This document shows positions 1 to 12,243 of a DNA stretch of 64,000 bases, piece by piece; positions within the stretch are counted from its first letter, which is position 1; every line of letters starts with the position of its first letter. The notes under the pieces were generated by a model that was not told where the DNA came from, did not search any database, and saw only the letters and a program-made list of their open reading frames with translations. Both the position numbers and the translations under genes were made by a program. Source of the stretch: Lampris incognitus (taxonomy: Eukaryota > Chordata > Actinopteri > Lampriformes > Lampridae); the NCBI RefSeq assembly GCF_029633865.1, contig NC_079222.1:35223987-35287986 (forward strand), read 5' to 3'.

Positions 1-121
1 TGAGATATGAGATGTGAGATGTGAGATATGAGATATGATGTGAGATGAGATGAGATGAGATGAGATGAGATGAGATGAGATGAGATGAGATGAGATGAGA
101 TGAGATGAGATGAGATGAGAT
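1..121. repeat. (GATGA)n-type microsatellite
   Basis: Short TGAGA/TGAGATG units run from the window edge to about position 121. The first 45 bases are irregular and the rest is a regular pentamer. The array probably continues to the left of the window. Confidence 0.9.
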
Positions 122-179
122 GTCTGGACATACACTTGTATCTTAAATCTTGAATATCCTCAAGAATGACAACAGCAAA

Positions 180-354
<175 letters not shown>

Positions 355-1199
355 GATGAGGTTGACAATAACCCTGATGCAATTATTTCATTTACAATGA
401 TTTCAAATTAATACCAATCAAATGTTTTCAACTCACCCTGATTTAATTCAGTTGATTTAAGATATGTTGGTTTACCTGAGAAAACCCTGTTACTGTCTCA
501 TGCTAATGATGTGTCTGTATGCAGTGCTATAGCAGCATAAACTTGGGCTTTGCAATGTTTTGTTTCCACTGAGGTCTATTTTTTTTCGTAAGGCATTTTA
601 TTTCTGAATTCTTTACTTCCTTCTCAGAGCTGCACCTATAGCATGCTTGTCCATCCCATCCATCCTCCCTCTGATACTGTGCTGGACTTTCCCCTCATCT
701 GGATCGAGAGTCTGGGGGCTGTTATTTACTTTATCTAATGTCTATACTCCCTCAGCTTGTTTTCACTGTGCATGCGGAGTCCTTTGAAAGCGTGTCTGTG
801 ACTGAGGGCTGTGTCAATAAACTTAACTTGATGTTGCCTTTTTGCTCATCCTTGTAATAATTCATTCCTCGGGAGGGGAGATCAGAATGTTGATCAACAA
901 CAGAAGAGAGACTCTAAGGCTTGCAGGGACTAGATGTGTGATGAGCAGACTGTCTGCAGGGCGGTCTGTACTTGGCCTTTAAGTGCGGTACTCCAGTTGA
1001 ATGGCTTTCCTTAGGCTTAACATAAGCTGAAAATGGGCATTTTCTATAGTTTATTTATTTATTTGGTCATCTGTTCAGGTAGAAATCAGGAATGTCTTTA
1101 CACAGGTGGATGACTTCCTCATCCTCAAGGCCTTAAGACACTTCTACTGAGAAAAGCTTCTCATGTAACCACGTAGTGGTTTCGTTGTCTGTTTTTATT
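355..1199. other. Unassigned spacer
   Basis: AT-rich sequence. I see no gene, no RNA gene and no repeat family I can name with confidence. Confidence 0.4.
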
Positions 1200-1293
1200 G
1201 TTTTACTGAACTGTCAAGAACTTTGAGATTGTCTCTGACGATGAAAGGTGCTATACGTATAAAATGTATTATTATTATTATTATTATTATTAT
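1200..1293 (+). mobile_element. LINE 3' tail with (ATT)n
   Basis: A segment ending in a TTTGAGATTGTCTCTGA-like stretch, then GTGCTATA and an ATT trinucleotide tail at about 1266-1293. This layout is typical of the 3' terminus of fish L2/CR1-type LINEs. Only the tail is recognisable, and the family assignment is tentative. Confidence 0.45.
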
Positions 1294-3224
1294 AAATCCT
1301 CATTATGAGTTCTACTATAAAATATAGTCTCCCAAATTAATGTTGGCACTTGCCAGTGGGTATCACACTGATCTTATCTTGACATTACATTAAATTGTGC
1401 ACATATTCTTACCTAAAGTTTTCCGAAAGTGAGATCCGCAAGCTTCATATTTATTCAATTATAATTTTTAATTAATTTTATTTTCTAAATTTTATTTTTT
1501 TTGTTTAATTTTTCGTGGTTTGTGATTTGTGATTGTGATTTGTGAAAACAAAAAAAATTATTATGTTTATTATTTTGATGTAATTAATTTTTACTTTATT
1601 TATTTAATTTAATTTAATTTTTAATTATACAATCATACAAAATATTCATTTTTGGGTTCATTCAACCTCAAAAACGAGATTTCAAGAGCAGTTTGGGAAA
1701 ACATTGAACTGGGATATTAGGCTTTTGGCCATGTGGTGAAGACTGATCCTGACCCATGGCTTGATTTTGTCTCTCAACATTTTGGTGGTACGGAGTGAAG
1801 ATGAGTGCTTATATGACGCACGTCTTATCGCCTGCCCCTTAAACCACGGCGGTGTGGGTAGTTAGCGGTGGTCTTCTGCTGGTAAACCCCCGTTAGGTCA
1901 TCCTATCCCACACATAAAACACTTGGACATTCTTTTCCCATGACTCTATTTGTGTAACACATTTGGGTAGGGAACACATAAAAACAGACAGGGTAAAACC
2001 AAATATTTACCAGACAAGGTTGTGTCATTTGCAACGTGCCTGATCAGAAATGTGATTAAAAGACTCATTTCGCTTGACTCAACAACGCACAATGTTTTCA
2101 TTATTCATCAACCCTGCGGAAAGCAACGATCATTTATTATTCAATACCCTTTTAACTCCATGCACTTATGGCCAGAGGTCATTATCTAACTATGATTTCC
2201 AGCAGGCTTGTGTCATTAGTTTCTGGTGGCTCTTCTGACTCCCTTCCCAACAAGTTGGTCTTTCTCCTTAAATCCTCCATTCAAATGTTTGTAATCCAAA
2301 CTCAGACCAAAAATCTACATCGAAGTCTGGAAGTTGTCATTACTATTGTTGCAATGGCTATGTATATGTGTAAATTGGCAAAGACAGGTTAATACAGCAC
2401 AAGGGTAGAGGTCCCGTGCTAAGAGGAAGCCCCAATATAAATAGTTCACGGCTGCTCTTTGCTCTAAATGCAATTAGTAGATACAGAAGGGGACGAAGAA
2501 AGTGATGTCACGCTTGACAGGCCGTTGTGCATGCACATTTTAATTAACTGATTGGATAAACAGCTGCGGTATGCTAATATAATCTCAACGTGCACATGCT
2601 CGAAGTCCTTTATTGGGATTACTGTCGTTGAGCTAATACTTGGACACAAAGCCAGATAGTATTGATTTGTCCTGATTAACGACACGGATGAAGACTCGCT
2701 GACTGCATTTTGGCACAAATACAGGGGGTTGCGTTAAATAGCCAGAGGGAATACACGAAACAAAGGACCTGGACGAATCCGAGTCAACATTCAACATGCG
2801 CGAGAGCCATATTGTGCTAGATGCCGGGTGACAACACCGGAAGTCAGCTTTTAAGAAGTCTGAAAACCACAAAGTTGCAGGCGACATTTCAGGAGACTTA
2901 AAGGCGCTGCACAACCGGCGATAGAATGCTACAAAACCTGCAGAGCCGTTTCGTGCGGCAAGAGGAACGGCCTCAAAAAGTGATGACGTCACATGCTGTA
3001 AACCTCTTCTGCAGAGAAGAGCATTAGTCATTAGACTGAGCTCGCTGATGGGGATAAGGAGACACTTTGGAGGAGGGTCGCAAAACACAGCAACACAGTC
3101 AGAACCGGTTAATCACCACCTCTCTGACATAACTCAACCAAAACCTGGAGGCTGTGGGCTCGCAAAGCTGTCGTTTGTGGCTAATCTCTCATTTGAAAAC
3201 GGTTTGTGTAAAGGGAATTCACAA
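1294..3224. other. Unassigned spacer, partly CpG-containing
   Basis: AT-rich to about 2400, more balanced and CpG-containing at 2480-3100. It has a perfect TGACGTCA octamer at 2984-2991. Open frames here (for example minus-strand 2633-3088) match nothing I recognise and lack splice context. Confidence 0.35.
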
Positions 3225-3254
3225 ACATTGTGTGTGTGTGTGTGTGTGTGTGTG
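3225..3254. repeat. (GT)n microsatellite
   Basis: About 14 GT dinucleotides, followed by a G-rich stretch to about 3292. Confidence 0.85.
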
Positions 3255-3405
3255 TTTGTTGCGCGCGGGGCGGGGTGGGGGGTTGGGGGTGGTAACCAGC
3301 ATGACGTCTGTTGCCTTCCATGGCTTTTTGTTTTCACTCGAATGTTGATGTTTAGTTCTGGGGCACAGTGCGGAAGATAAATCTTCATCTTAAATACTCC
3401 TGAGA

Positions 3406-3658
3406 GGGCGTCCGGGTGGCGTGGCGGTCTATTCCGTTGCCTGCCAACACGGGGATCGCCAGTTCGAATCCCCGTGTCACCTCCGGCTTGGTCGGGCGTC
3501 CCTACAGACACAATTGGCCGTGTCGGCGGGTGGGAAGCCGGATGTGGGTACGTCGTGTCCTGGTCGCTGCACTAGCGCCTCCTCTGGTCGGTTGGGGTGG
3601 GGTGCCTGCTCGGGAGGGGGGGATAGCATGATCCTTCCACGTGCTCGTCCCCCTGGTG
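3406..3658 (+). mobile_element. tRNA-derived SINE, copy 1 (3'-truncated)
   Basis: The head begins GGGCGTCCGGGTGGCGTGG and holds a pol III A box followed by a B box (AGTTCGAATCC) about 45 bases later. The body is the same as in eight other copies in this window. It stops near CCCCTGGTGAAAC, where Tc1-type sequence begins. The family resembles AFC-type fish SINEs, a name given from memory and unchecked. Confidence 0.85.
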
Positions 3659-4736
3659 AAACACCTGTCAATGGGTGGCGTGTATTAGGCAGCAAGTGAA
3701 CAGTCAGTTCTTGAAGCTGATGTGTTGGAAGCAGGAAAACTTGGACAAGCGTAAGGATCTGAGAGACTTTTCCAAGGGCCAAATTGTGATAGCTAGACGA
3801 CTGGGTCAGAGCATCTCCAAAACCACAGGTGGGGTGTTCCCGGTATGTAGTGGTCAGTACCTGCCAAAAGTGGTCCAAGGAAGAACCGCTGGTTGAACCT
3901 GTAACAGGGTCATGGGCACTTAAGGCTCATTGATGTGCATGGGGAGCAAAGACTAGACCATCTGGTCTGACCCCACAGAAGCGCTACTGTAGCTAAAATT
4001 GCTGGAAAAGTTAATACTGGTTATGATAGACAGGGGGCCGCATAGCTGCAGACTGGTCCGAGTGCCCATGATGACCCCTACCCACCGTTGAAGCACCTAT
4101 AATGGGCACGTGGGCGTCAGAACTGGACTATGGAGCAATGGAACAAGGCGGCCTGGTCCGATGGCTCACGTTTTGTTCTACATCATGTGGCTGGCCAGAT
4201 GCATGTGCATCATTTACTTGGGGAAGAGATGGCACCAGGATGCACTATGGGAATAAAGCAAGCCAGCGGAGGCAGTGTGATGCTCTGGGTAATGTTCTGC
4301 TGGGAAACCTTGGGTCCTGGCACTCACGTGGATGTTACTTTGACATGTACCACCTACCTAAACATCACTGCAGACCAAGTACACCCCTTCATGGCAACGG
4401 CACTCCCTGATGATACTGCAAACATAGTTCAGGAATGGTTTGAGGAATGTGACAAAGAGTTCGAGGTGATTTCTTGGCCTCCAAATCACCCAGATGTCAA
4501 TCCGACCGAGCATCTATGGGATGTGTTGGAAAAACAAGTCTGATCCATGGAGGCCCCACCTCGCAACTTACAGGACTTGAAGGATCTGCTGCTAATGTCT
4601 TGGAGATACTAGAAGACCCCTTCACAGGTCTTGTGGAGTCTATGCCTCAATGGGTCCGAGCTGTTTTGGTGGCAGGAGGGGGACCTTCACAATATTAGGC
4701 AGGTGGTTTTAATGTTTTGGCTGATGGGTGTATAAA
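3659..4736 (+). mobile_element. Tc1-like DNA transposon, decayed
   Basis: This is the body and right end of a common fish Tc1 element. The right end (about 4694-4736) carries the typical terminal sequence TTAGGCAGGTGGTTTTAATG followed by GTGTATA. The left terminal repeat is missing and the element begins inside its 5' untranslated part, directly after a truncated SINE. The transposase frame is broken, so the copy is immobile. Confidence 0.85.
4087..4695 (+). pseudogene. Tc1 transposase remnant (DDE catalytic half)
   Basis: The longest intact piece (4130-4543) shows typical Tc1 features in order: a WSDGSRF-like strand at the first catalytic Asp, GGSVMLW, then WPPNHPDVNPTEHLWDVLE around the last catalytic residue. 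The segment that normally holds the second Asp (QQDNAPCH-type) is deleted or frameshifted around 4412-4430. The C-terminal part continues in another frame to about 4695. It is not functional. Confidence 0.8.
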
Positions 4737-4919
4737 AGACACAAACTCCGCCTTTAGTCAACTTCTCAGCAAGAAACTGTCAGGTTAGCTTAAAAAAACA
4801 CCAACTTTGATTCAATGGAAAGTCGCTGGAGACACCCGTGAAACTCGAGTTCATTATTTGAAGTTCAGACTGTTCAAGAATGCAAGGTAAACCCTTCAGG
4901 AGAAGTCATTCACTCTTTC

Positions 4920-5090
4920 TTGATAGGTTTCTTCCTATTTTTCCTCCCGTTAAAGGAGTTTTTTTGAGGGGGGAGTTGTTCCTTATCCAATATGAGGGTC
5001 TAAGGAAAGTATGTTGTGTTGTTGTAAAGCCCCTTGAGGCAAATTTGTAATTTGTGATACCGGCCTACACAAATAAAACTGACCCGACTT
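4920..5090 (+). mobile_element. LINE 3' UTR fragment (family T, copy 1)
   Basis: Contains GTTCCTTATCC...GAGGGTCTAAGGA...TGTAAAGCCCCTTGAGGCAAATTTGTAATTTGTGATA...ACAAATAAAA (pieces shown with gaps), the 3' end of a widespread fish LINE. The same block recurs at about 16000-16240 and 55395-55535. Confidence 0.6.
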
Positions 5091-6180
5091 CTTACGAAAC
5101 AGAGACCTGGGAAACAACACACTGCACGAATTAAGAGCTAAACGATACTGCCATCTTTTATCGAGGCCAGATGAAGAGGACCAGAAGGCAGCAGAAACCT
5201 TGATGCTGTGCGATGCTGACATGTTTCATTTCCAGTGTCACTAAAGGAGGAAGGGAAAGTTAGCCAGCCACGCACAGTCAGCATGCCATGCACTGTGGCA
5301 AGCACCAAACCAACTTTCCCTGCTTCATATGACTGAGGTTTTTCCAAATATGAAGTCAGCTGTTCAGTGGCTAGACCTACAGGCCTTTGGAGGGAATCTG
5401 GGTCTGGGCTCAAACTCACTGTTTGGTGAGATGAAAAAAAAACCGGTCCTGTTTTTTCCAGTAGCAGTTAAAAAGTCTTCTGTTAATTCGGCAGGATGTG
5501 CTCAGCACAGATGGGGACCAGCTCAGGCTGGTTTCATTTGAGAAGCAAATACAAGGCATACAAGGACGCTGTCTAAATTCAGTTTACTTTCTCATCATGT
5601 AAGTAGTTGTGCTGTCGCGTGAGGAGACATAGTACTTAGATAAGTATCCGACAGATATTCAGAGGACACAGTGTAGGAAGTTAAGTTCAAATCCACACGT
5701 TGCACGCATCAGTGCTTGAATTGTACACCACGAGGTTCACAGACGCCGAGGAGGCAGCGGTCCAGAGGGTAGACTGTAAAGAGAGCGCTCCCTTATTACA
5801 TTACATTACATTAGACACCGCAGCGGTTCATAATAACGTGGTAATAATACGGGCCTAAGCATATCTTCAACATTATTAAACGAAAACCTCAAATAGGGGG
5901 GGGCTAATGAAAATTACTTAACTTTTATTGCAAACCAGTACGGTGGCCTTCGAGCAAAATTAATTCATCGAAACCGCACAACACACACGTGCCTGGACGC
6001 TTGGCCATTGCCGTACGATGTGAAATACGCCAGCAATACACCATCAGCCACAGTGGACTGACTACCAAACCATCTATATACAAATCCAGACATTTTCAGT
6101 CACAAAGGGGGGGGGGGGGGTAATCCAATACGATTGCTTTTGGCCAGCACAATGCCAGTGTTGAATTCAGGAAACTGAAT
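5091..6180. other. Unassigned spacer
   Basis: No gene or nameable repeat seen. It includes a short (ATTAC)n run near 5795-5815 and a G homopolymer near 6107-6120. Confidence 0.4.
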
Positions 6181-6431
6181 GTGCATATCCATCCATCCAT
6201 CCACCATCCATCCACCATCCATTTTCCAAGCCTGGTCCTACGTCCCCTTGGTGAAACTCCTCACTGTCAGGTGAAAAGAAGCGGCTGGCGACTCCACATG
6301 TATGGGAGGAGGCACGTGGTAGTCTGCAGCCCTCCCCGGATCGGCAGAGGGGGTGGGGCAGCGAGTGGGACGGCTCGGAAGAGTGGGGTAATTGGCCAAG
6401 TAACAATTTGGGGGGGGGGGAGGGGGGGTCA
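6181..6431 (+). mobile_element. SINE copy 2 (5'-truncated) with preceding (ATCC)n
   Basis: An ATCC/CACC repeat (6185-6225) precedes the 3' half of the tRNA-derived SINE, from CCCCTTGGTGAAACTCC to the AATTGGCCAAGTA-like end and a G-rich tail. The tRNA-like head is missing. Confidence 0.8.
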
Positions 6432-6639
6432 TAACCCGAAATGTCCCTGTGTCACGTTGCTGAGCTACTTCCTGGTTCTACTTGCAGGAATGACCATCGT
6501 ACTTCCTGTAGCTAGTAGTAGTACCCATCGGCTAACTAACTGGCCAGCACAACTGAGAAGCCCTAGGTAATGAGAAATCATGTATATAGTCGATGAGAAA
6601 TCATGTACATAGTCGAACCTGGGTTCTAGTTTTTCTTTT

Positions 6640-6706
6640 TTTTGTGTCTTGTCTTGTTTTGTTTATTTTTGTTTTGTTTATTTTTGTTTTGTTTTGTTTT
6701 GTTTGA
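6640..6706. repeat. (GTTTT)n microsatellite
   Basis: GTTTT/GTTTATTTTT units in a short irregular array. Confidence 0.75.
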
Positions 6707-7012
6707 CATGATGGGTTTAAGGCTGATGCAAGACCATTGTAAAGTTCTGTCTTGCAGAGTCTAGCGGTGGTCCTGGGTTCAAAATCTCCATAACGAAGCC
6801 CGTCAGTATGATGGTATCTTAACTGACATTCATAATAGGAAAAACTATAAAGATACAATCCAGGTTGTAAAAAAACAAAAATAGAAACCAGAATCATCCT
6901 TCCAGTGTGTTTAGTGGAGTAGAATGCACTCCTCCATGAGTAAACTCGAAATTTAAACTGCAGCGTTACTGCTTAGGTTCATCCCAAACATCACTTTAAG
7001 CTGTTTTACTAA

Positions 7013-7386
7013 TGTAAGCGGTTATTTTCTTGCCCGGTGCGGGATTCGATACGGGATGTACTGCACCACAAGGCGACATCGCTAACCGCTCGGCTAAAGG
7101 GTCAGACCCGTTAGCTAGGGGCTAACGTGTCTTATTAGTAGTTTACAGTCGTCACCCTCTCCCGGAAGCGCGCCCTCGCGCTTTGTTATTCCCGCGCTCC
7201 GAAGAGACTTCTGAGGATCTGCACACTTCCGGATCCCGCCGCTGCCACCGATGTAACCGGTTATTTTCTTGCCCGGTGCGGGATTCGATACGGGGTGTAC
7301 TGCACCACAAGGCGACATCACTAACCGCTCGGCTAAAGGGTCAGACCCGTTAGCTAGAGGCTAACGTGTCTTATTAGTAGTTTACA
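7013..7386 (-). mobile_element. Miniature LTR retrotransposon, copy A
   Basis: Two 135-bp direct LTRs (7013-7147 and 7252-7386) flank a 104-bp internal region. Read on the minus strand, each LTR starts TGTAAACTACTAATAAG. The right one ends CCGGTTACA and the left ends CGCTTACA through one substitution. The primer-binding site at 7233-7250 differs at two positions from the tRNA-Leu complement seen intact in copy B. Pol III A-box (TAGCCGAGCGGT) and B-box (TATCGAATCC) motifs lie in each LTR. There is no coding capacity. I see no clean target duplication (flanks CTAA and ATAG). Confidence 0.88.
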
Positions 7387-8039
7387 ATAGTATATTTTTA
7401 TTTCTACAAACGACTTACTATTACTGCCTTTGCGAGTCATTTCATTTAAGATGGTATCTCAACTACTACCACGTTTTGAATTATCCAGTCATGGCCATTG
7501 TCGATATCATATATAGAACGTTAAATGTGAAGGGGAAAGTGACTTCGTAAAGGTGTTCACATTTTCCCTGCTTTTTTTTTTTTTTTGGCCAAATGTTCAC
7601 TTAAGATGTTCAGTTCAGTTAATATCGCGTATCCACCTTCATTATAAAGACCCAGGCACAGCAACACTGTCAACGGTAAAATGCTATGAACTGTCTCTCC
7701 GTTGCATCACTCCAGCAACGCGGCGGTGCCGCCATCTTGGTTTGAATTCTCTGATCCGAATGGCGCCCAGTAATCTCAGGGGGGGTTGGCACAGTTGTCG
7801 AGTTTTCCGTTTCCGTGCGACAGTAGTGGAGCGTCTGCATGACCCGCAGTTGTGCTTGTGAGAACATAAGCATGCTGAGGGTTGTTTGCACACCACCGCA
7901 CTTATTGCAAATAGTTGTACAATTAGTGTTTATAGTGTTTGCACGACGCTAAATGCTGTAATGTGTGTGTCCTGATTTCAGTTTAAGGAAAGTAGGGCCT
8001 CTGATTCTCATTGTTTTTGAACGACGCGGCCTTCTATTC
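7387..8039. other. Unassigned spacer with a CpG-containing YY1-like motif
   Basis: Mostly unremarkable. A stretch around 7700-7770 is CpG-containing and holds CCGCCATCTTGG near 7729-7740, a YY1-type site. No transcript structure is visible. Confidence 0.35.
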
Positions 8040-8645
8040 CAGTGTTTCTCAACCGGGGGTCCGCGGACCCCTAGTGGTCCGCGGTGTAATTGCAAGGGGT
8101 CTGTGAAAATAAAATATCTTTAAAAAAAAGATCCTATGACATTTATAGAAATAGGATTATTTTACTCAAATGTGACTGAGACCTTTATCTACCTAAACTA
8201 TAGAGGGTAACAGGACTTTTTTCTCTAATTACATCTGTTTCACAAGTGTAATTTATTGTATTTTAATAAGAGATCTCGCTCCCGTTTGCATTGTTAAAAG
8301 TTACTGCATAAAAATTCTGTTTTTACATATATCTGAAAGTTACTGAACACATATTCTGTGTTGTTACATATATCTGAAAGTTACTGAATACATATTCTGT
8401 TTTGTTACATATATCTGAAAGTTATTGCATAAGAATTCTGTTTTGTTAACTATATCTAAGTTACAACTGAAAGCTCTTATTTTTGCCCCAAAGAGTGAAT
8501 AAATGCTATAATGCAATTTAAAATGCAGTTTCTACTGTTTCCATCAAATTGCAACCCCCCTCCCCCAAGATCAGGTGGAGGGGTCCTCAGGGTAGATCAA
8601 AAATACGCAGGGGGTCCAGGACCCCAAAAAGGATGAGAACCACTG
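8040..8645. mobile_element. hAT-like non-autonomous DNA transposon (606 bp)
   Basis: The ends are inverted: CAGTGTTTCTCAACC at 8040 and GAGAACCACTG at 8645, the hAT/Charlie-type terminus. Flanking 8-mers are TTCTATTC (8032-8039) and CTCTATTC (8646-8653), a 7/8 target-site duplication of the length hAT elements make. An internal array of about four 41-bp units (ACATATATCTGAAAGTTACT...) occupies about 8300-8465. No transposase is present. Confidence 0.85.
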
Positions 8646-11283
8646 CTCTATTCGGTGCAACGATCCAGTGAAGCTACTAATAATTCCCTCTGCAGTTACA
8701 ACAACGTGCTAATATTCTGCCACGCCGGTCAAGACCTATGACGTCATATGCGGAACGTGATAAAGAATAGGATATAATCCTTACACAGGGTCTTCGCACT
8801 ACACGCGAGTGCAATTGCCAAGTTGTCAAGTCCGCCTGCGCAAAGTGCACGCCAACGAGTTCCCTGCTAAATTACGTGTCGGTAAAACGTTAATTGCGGG
8901 TCCGGAAGTTCGATTCCGGACATGTCTCCGCCGAGCCTGCTCTCTAGGATGTGTCTGGCGTCGGGCCGCGCTCGCATCTCACCGTCATCCGGCTCATCGA
9001 GCGCGTGATTTACTCCTGTCTCCAAAACCATGGTGAGGACAAAACAAACCATCTCAAACAGGGGGGAAGGGGAACATTTTACCGACACACGTGGTTGGAG
9101 GGTCTGCCTTTTCGCTACTGTGGGCTGAAACCAGATGTGCTGATAAATTACCGAGCTGCTGTTTTAGCAACTCCTAAACAATTCTGTTGGACGTAAAATA
9201 AAACAGCTGGGCGGGGGGGGGGGGGTTCTGCTCCCCAAAATGTGTCAAGGCAGGGAGTCGGTAGTCACTGCTTGTGCTTTTAAGGACGGTGGCTCGATAG
9301 GCGGGAAATGAAAAGGCTAGAGAGCATAGGCATATTGAATGGCCAGTGTGTAGTGATATAACGCCATGTATATCCACTGGAACTACACTAGGTGTTATGT
9401 ACTACCCGGACTGTTATTATGGTTACACCCCTACCATGTATGGTTATTACGTCTGCCTACTGAGCCACGATTAAACCTGAGTTCTATAACCCAGTGTGGT
9501 CATTGATCCTCGACCAATACTACCCCAAGTATAACTTCACAGTGTGGGCAGACGGTAATTCTGCTGGGAGGTATGTTTCTGATTAGCTGCGAGCCATTGG
9601 TCTAGATTCTTCTTTCACTTCACAGCTTCCGGGTCTTGTTATCAAAAATGCCAACTGCATATGGTCATCCATGTAGGCTGTTATAATTGCTGAAATTATT
9701 ATCACATCTGTGAAGTTACACGAGAGGCGGTCTGAGACACCATCGGCAAACTAAAAAAATAAAAAAATTGACGAATTGAGATTAAAGAACTAATCTGAAA
9801 TTGCTGCTGCTTCAAAAGGAGATTTTCCATAAATATCATATCTATTTGCCAGGCTCACTGCCAGCTGCATTCTGAATCAGGGTTGTAGATAGATAACATT
9901 GATTATGGACCACTACTCTTGTTGGGACCAATGAAGTTCACCGTAATTACGTGTCATGTGTGAGATATATCGTTTCTGATTGGTATCAGAAACCGAAAAC
10001 AGAACCAGAAGTCAGAACTGAGCCCTTTGGACCTGTGAACACTTACTGTAGAAGAGCCGTCATCCACTCCGGCACGCACTCAGCGGGAGCCTCTGCACGC
10101 GGCGCGTCCTACGATAGAAGCTCCTGCCCAGGCAGTTACCACCCAGATCCAAACACATAGCGAGGAGACCTCACACCGGGGTCCGGTATCAGCCCGGGAA
10201 GTATGAAGACATTATTTTGAACTCGCTCAGTCGTCCATGGAGAAAAGGGGTACAGCAGATGACTTCAAATGAGCTCATGAATCTTAAAATCATATGTGAG
10301 TCAACGCTGCAGAAACCACAGACTCCCCGTGAACAGAGAGAATGTGTAATGCTCGCCTCTGCACCCGGCAGCCCACGGTGACTACTAATGCATCAATGGT
10401 AGCCGGCCTTCCTGCGGCCAGCCAGTCCGTAAAATGAAGGAGACAAAATCAATACTGATGATGAGCCATCAACAGAGCAAAAGAGGTCAGTGCTGCCAGA
10501 CATGGAGACGCTGGAGTTAGAGTCGGTTTGCTCGTCTGGACACTCATGCGACTGTCCTCGTCACCACTGCTATCGTTTAAATGAGGACACGTTTTGGGAC
10601 AAAGCCTGGCAGCTTATATCGTTCTGTCTCCTCATCTTTTTTCCCACTAGTTGAAATGACTTCTCTTGCACTGCAGAGGGGGCTAGAGAGTTTAGCGTGC
10701 TAGAGAGTTTACTGTGGAACTGTAGAGGGCGCTACGGAGTATTACTACACAAACCATCACTTCTGTTAAAGAGCTAGCCTGTACATATGTTTATGCACAC
10801 ATTTCAATTTTCATAATGATGCATTGCTTATATTGAAGGGGTGGCTTGAAATGACAAAACTCTTCAATAAGCTCGTGTATTCAGGCGAACCCCAAGATTT
10901 TAATTCCCTTCATGTCTGTGCAGACCGTCACGACCTTCAGAAAACGCACAGATTCAAGGCGACATTGTGTCATTTTTCTATTAACTTAGAGAACGAAACA
11001 TGATTTTTTTTCTGTGCACAGGAAACGACGCTCGCTATGAGGCATGATGAAAATGAATGGGGGGATTTTAGATGTTTTTCTTCAACAATAGACCAAATGT
11101 GTCTTGCTGCAACCTCTACCACCAACAGGCCCTTGCTGCATAGCCCATTGTGGGTTTGGCAGCATGGTTTCGGTTGAGGTAGCACGCCTCGACTCTGCAG
11201 GGCCTTTTAATTGTGCAGCAGGCTTTTGTCGTCTGCGCTTTTGGTTCACGTGTCTCGCTTCATTTGTTGCAGTATATTTGTGT
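8646..11283. other. Unassigned spacer
   Basis: No gene recognised. It contains a TGACGTCA octamer at 8739-8746, a small hairpin GTCCGGAAGTTCGATTCCGG near 8898-8917 that resembles a tRNA T-arm but lacks the rest of a tRNA, a G tract near 9213-9225, and two CTCF-like cores near 10672-10736. Confidence 0.35.
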
Positions 11284-11505
11284 CCTGCCAATTACCCCAC
11301 TCTTTCCGAGCTGTCCGGTTGCTGCCCCACCCTCTTTGTCGATCCGGGGAGGGCTGCGGACTACCACATGCCTCCTTCGACACGCGTGGAGTCGCCAGCC
11401 GCTTCTTTTCACCTGACAGTGAGGAGTTTCACCAGGGGGATGTAGCGCGTGGGAAGATCACGCTATCCCCCCCCCCAGTTCCCCCCTCCGAACCTTTGCC
11501 CCGAC
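11284..11505 (-). mobile_element. SINE copy 3 (partial)
   Basis: The 3' half of the tRNA-derived SINE on the minus strand. The plus strand reads CCAATTACCCCACTC...GGATCCGGG-type sequence through CACCTGACAGTGAGGAG to a C tract. The tRNA-like head is absent. Confidence 0.8.
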
Positions 11506-12001
11506 CGATGATATCAGCCCCTGTAGCAGAATACTGTCTCTAAATGATGCGTTAAGATAATGTTAACTGATCAAATCAGACGGGGAACATGTTTGGCTCG
11601 AATAGCCTCAGAATGTTATGAGAGCCGTCTAAAGAGCTTTATCAATTATGTAACAAAGTAGATCTCAACCAATCTCTCACCCAGAGCAGAAGGCTCCCTC
11701 GGTCGTCCCTCCGGGGGAGGAGGGAGGCCTTGAAGGAAGCAAACAGGGGGGGGGGGGCGTAGTTGGAGAGAGGAGCAAAACAGAAAATGTTAAAAAAAAA
11801 AGCTCTATCACTGTGCTGGGATTGTCTGTTCATAACGGAAGGTGTTTCCGGGCACCCCTCATGACGTCATGAGCGAGCGCAGAACTTTTTTTTTAATGGA
11901 CGTTATTCTGTGAGTGCTATCGCCCTGAAGGATTACGTTACTTATTTTTTTTAAACTTTATTTATAGGGGTTTTTTTCCCCCTTCAAAATGCACACAAAA
12001 A
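11506..12001. other. Unassigned spacer with a perfect palindrome
   Basis: No gene recognised. It includes a G tract near 11744-11757 and the 16-bp palindrome CTCATGACGTCATGAG at 11858-11873. Confidence 0.4.
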
Positions 12002-12243
12002 TTAAAGCACACAACCCCCCCCCCCCCACACACACACAACCCCCCCCCCCACACACACACACACACAGCGGGACAAAAAAAACAAAAACAACAAATCAAA
12101 CAAAATCATCAAGTAAACGTGTATGAAAACAAAGGGGCTTTGTTTATTGCAAGTGGAACAACTCAGTAGTCAGACACCTAGCGCTAAGAACACATATGCA
12201 CACAAACATGCACACATACACACACACATATATATATATATTA
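12002..12243. repeat. C tracts, (CA)n and (TA)n simple repeats
   Basis: C homopolymers (about 12014-12026 and 12042-12050) alternate with CACACA runs to 12066. A (CA)n/(TA)n run at about 12207-12242 abuts the LTR element. The middle part is A-rich unassigned sequence. Confidence 0.75.

Noticed and set aside
2633-3088. 151-codon minus-strand ORF as a gene
   Set aside because: No family recognised, no splice structure, and overlapping open frames on the other strand. It cannot be supported.
7013-7386. Functional tRNA genes in the LTRs
   Set aside because: A and B boxes are present, but the anticodon and T stems do not pair and the acceptor ends do not match. These are promoter-like remnants inside an LTR.
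8898-8917. tRNA gene with a perfect T-arm
   Set aside because: Only the GTCCGG...CCGGAC stem-loop is present. No matching acceptor stem, D-arm or anticodon arm was found around it.
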